NCBI GenBank assembly: GCA_016702745.1
Contig: JADJDJ010000001.1
Location: 992,001-1,056,000 of the forward strand
Reading direction: 5' to 3'
Length of the DNA: 64,000 nucleotides
From: Chitinophagaceae bacterium
Lineage (GTDB): Bacteria; Bacteroidota; Bacteroidia; Chitinophagales; Chitinophagaceae
The notes beneath the pieces are model-generated. The model made no database searches, was not told where the DNA came from, and saw only the letters and a list, made by a program, of their open reading frames with translations. Both the position numbers and the translations under genes were made by a program. This document shows positions 63,205 to 64,000 of this stretch, piece by piece; the stretch's first letter is position 1, and each line of letters begins with the position of its first letter.

Positions 63205-63353
63205 GAGGCTGTCTCAAAAGTTTGTAATGAAGATTTGCCACTAAGACACAAAGACACGAAGTAAAGCGTATCAAATTACTCTTCTTTGTGCCTCCGTGAC
63301 ATAGTCCACAGGACCCTGCGGGTGGCAAAAATGATTACTGATGAGACGGCCTC
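63205..63353. repeat. Long inverted repeat element with ACACAAAG units
   Basis: Outer arms GAGGCTGTCTCA (63205-63216) and TGAGACGGCCTC (63342-63353) pair over 12 bp with one G-T; inner arms TTTGCCAC (63234-63241) and GTGGCAAA (63322-63329) also pair. The middle carries ACACAAAG-ACACGAAG octamers and a rough reverse complement. It lies directly after the S41 peptidase stop. Confidence 0.75.
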
Positions 63354-63355
63354 TT

Positions 63356-64000
63356 TTATTTTGCCAGTGCTTCCATGGCTTTCTGAATTACCGGATCGGT
63401 GGTGTTCAGTACCTGGAAATAAGCACTGGTCCTCCATTTATACCGGGCCAGCAGGGCCTTCATTCTTAATAATAATCTTTCTTTTTCTATGGGCTTTAGT
63501 ATCGTTGGTTTTACAGAATCAGCCGCTGTTTTTTGTACAAATCCATCCCATAATGAGGCAGCCGGGAAACCACTGGTATAAGCATCTGCATTTTTGTACT
63601 GGTTCAAAGCTGCCTGGTTATTCATGAAATATTCATACAAATAACTATTGAGTTTGGTACTGCCCAGCCAGATATTCAGATGGTTGTAGGTTACACTGGT
63701 ATCGATGGGAACAAAAACATCAGGAGTGATACCATCTCCTTCATATAAAGGTTCTCCACAGACCGAACTGATTTTTTTTCCGTTTTGATGACGCAGTACA
63801 GAATCCTGGGAAAACATTTCTCCGCTGTTATAGCGGTCCCAGAGTTCATCCATATATACTTTTTTACCCTTGGCATATGAACGCTGGATACTGCGTCCCA
63901 AAGGAGTATAATAGCGGGCAATGGTCAATCGTAAAGCCGCCCCATCACTTAAAGGGTACTGTTGCTGAACCAGGCCTTTTCCAAAAGTTCTGCGGCCGAT
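63356..64000 (-). CDS. S41 (C-terminal processing) peptidase, C-terminal part
   Basis: The C-terminal 214 residues of a carboxyl-terminal processing (Tsp/Prc-type) serine peptidase; its N-terminus and catalytic Ser lie outside the window. The visible start is the catalytic-lysine segment RTFGKGLVQ, followed by LTIARYYTPLGRSIQ, both strongly family-typical. The rest (DGITPDVFVPID) is the usual C-terminal extension. The window edge cuts the gene, so completeness is unknown. The long inverted repeat at 63205-63353 adjoins its stop codon. Confidence 0.9.
   Translation of the reverse strand: MGRRTFGKGLVQQQYPLSDGAALRLTIARYYTPLGRSIQRSYAKGKKVYMDELWDRYNSGEMFSQDSVLRHQNGKKISSVCGEPLYEGDGITPDVFVPIDTSVTYNHLNIWLGSTKLNSYLYEYFMNNQAALNQYKNADAYTSGFPAASLWDGFVQKTAADSVKPTILKPIEKERLLLRMKALLARYKWRTSAYFQVLNTTDPVIQKAMEALAK

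Overview
The window reads as a piece of a Bacteroidota chromosome, most likely from the Chitinophagaceae/Chitinophagales side. This rests on secreted proteins whose signal peptides end in ...AQ, a TonB receptor with a carboxypeptidase-regulatory-like N-terminus, lineage-typical families (DUF4331 pair, DUF1835, DUF1684, DUF3095, bestrophin), few Shine-Dalgarno sites, and TAnnTTTG-type -7 boxes upstream of several genes (pfkA, accD, parE, the class I aldolase and the CBS-type enzyme). The taxonomy is inferred from gene content only. I saw no rRNA, tRNA, CRISPR array, prophage or transposase.

Layout. 1-1.6 kb: glycolytic pyk (cut by the window edge) and pfkA. 1.7-5.7 kb: secreted unknown protein, prolyl oligopeptidase, RmlD-like reductase. 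5.7-10.7 kb: TonB receptor, two DUF4331 proteins, TPR lipoprotein. 10.7-17.3 kb: DUF1684, arginase, universal stress protein, ABM-like protein, L,D-transpeptidase, DUF3095, glycogen-binding-like module. 17.5-24.6 kb: signalling-type block with a class III nucleotidyl cyclase/TPR protein and an exported TPR-CHAT (caspase-like) protein beside an unknown secreted protein. 24.6-29.4 kb: RRM protein, SMC, DUF486. 29.4-41.2 kb: redoxin, methyltransferase, beta-propeller, phosphoesterase, rhodanese-thioredoxin, repeat lipoprotein, Xaa-Pro aminopeptidase, OmpA protein, YdeI-like protein, lipoprotein. 41.3-50.5 kb: topoisomerase IV (parE, parC) with a methyltransferase and a DUF1835 protein between, then GlsB-like protein, SmpB and AccD. 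50.7-59.5 kb: S9 peptidase, small cytochrome-like lipoprotein, bestrophin, class I and class II fructose-bisphosphate aldolases, kinase-like unknown, BtuF-like binding protein. 59.9-64 kb: cystathionine-beta-synthase-type enzyme, anti-sigma/ECF sigma pair, DUF6249 protein and the 3' end of an S41 peptidase.

Two features stand out beyond the gene list. First, ten genes are each broken by one or two single-base length differences (12 in all), nearly all in homopolymer runs. In every case changing one base restores a family-consistent protein, so sequencing/assembly error is the leading explanation, with real decay or phase variation as the alternative. I annotate each as one gene. Second, the intergenic spaces carry many degenerate tandem tracts with a 7- or 8-base period (AGTCNNN, CAACNNCT, ATATTNNG, NATTNGG, GNANTTY, GGGAATGT) and fold-back or palindromic elements. 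They mostly sit just downstream of stop codons. They are the best candidate for something poorly described in this window.

Functional themes are central glycolysis (pyk, pfkA, two aldolases), proline-peptide breakdown (S9A, S9B/C-like and M24B peptidases), envelope maintenance (L,D-transpeptidase, OmpA, TonB receptor), and chromosome topology/segregation (topoisomerase IV, SMC).
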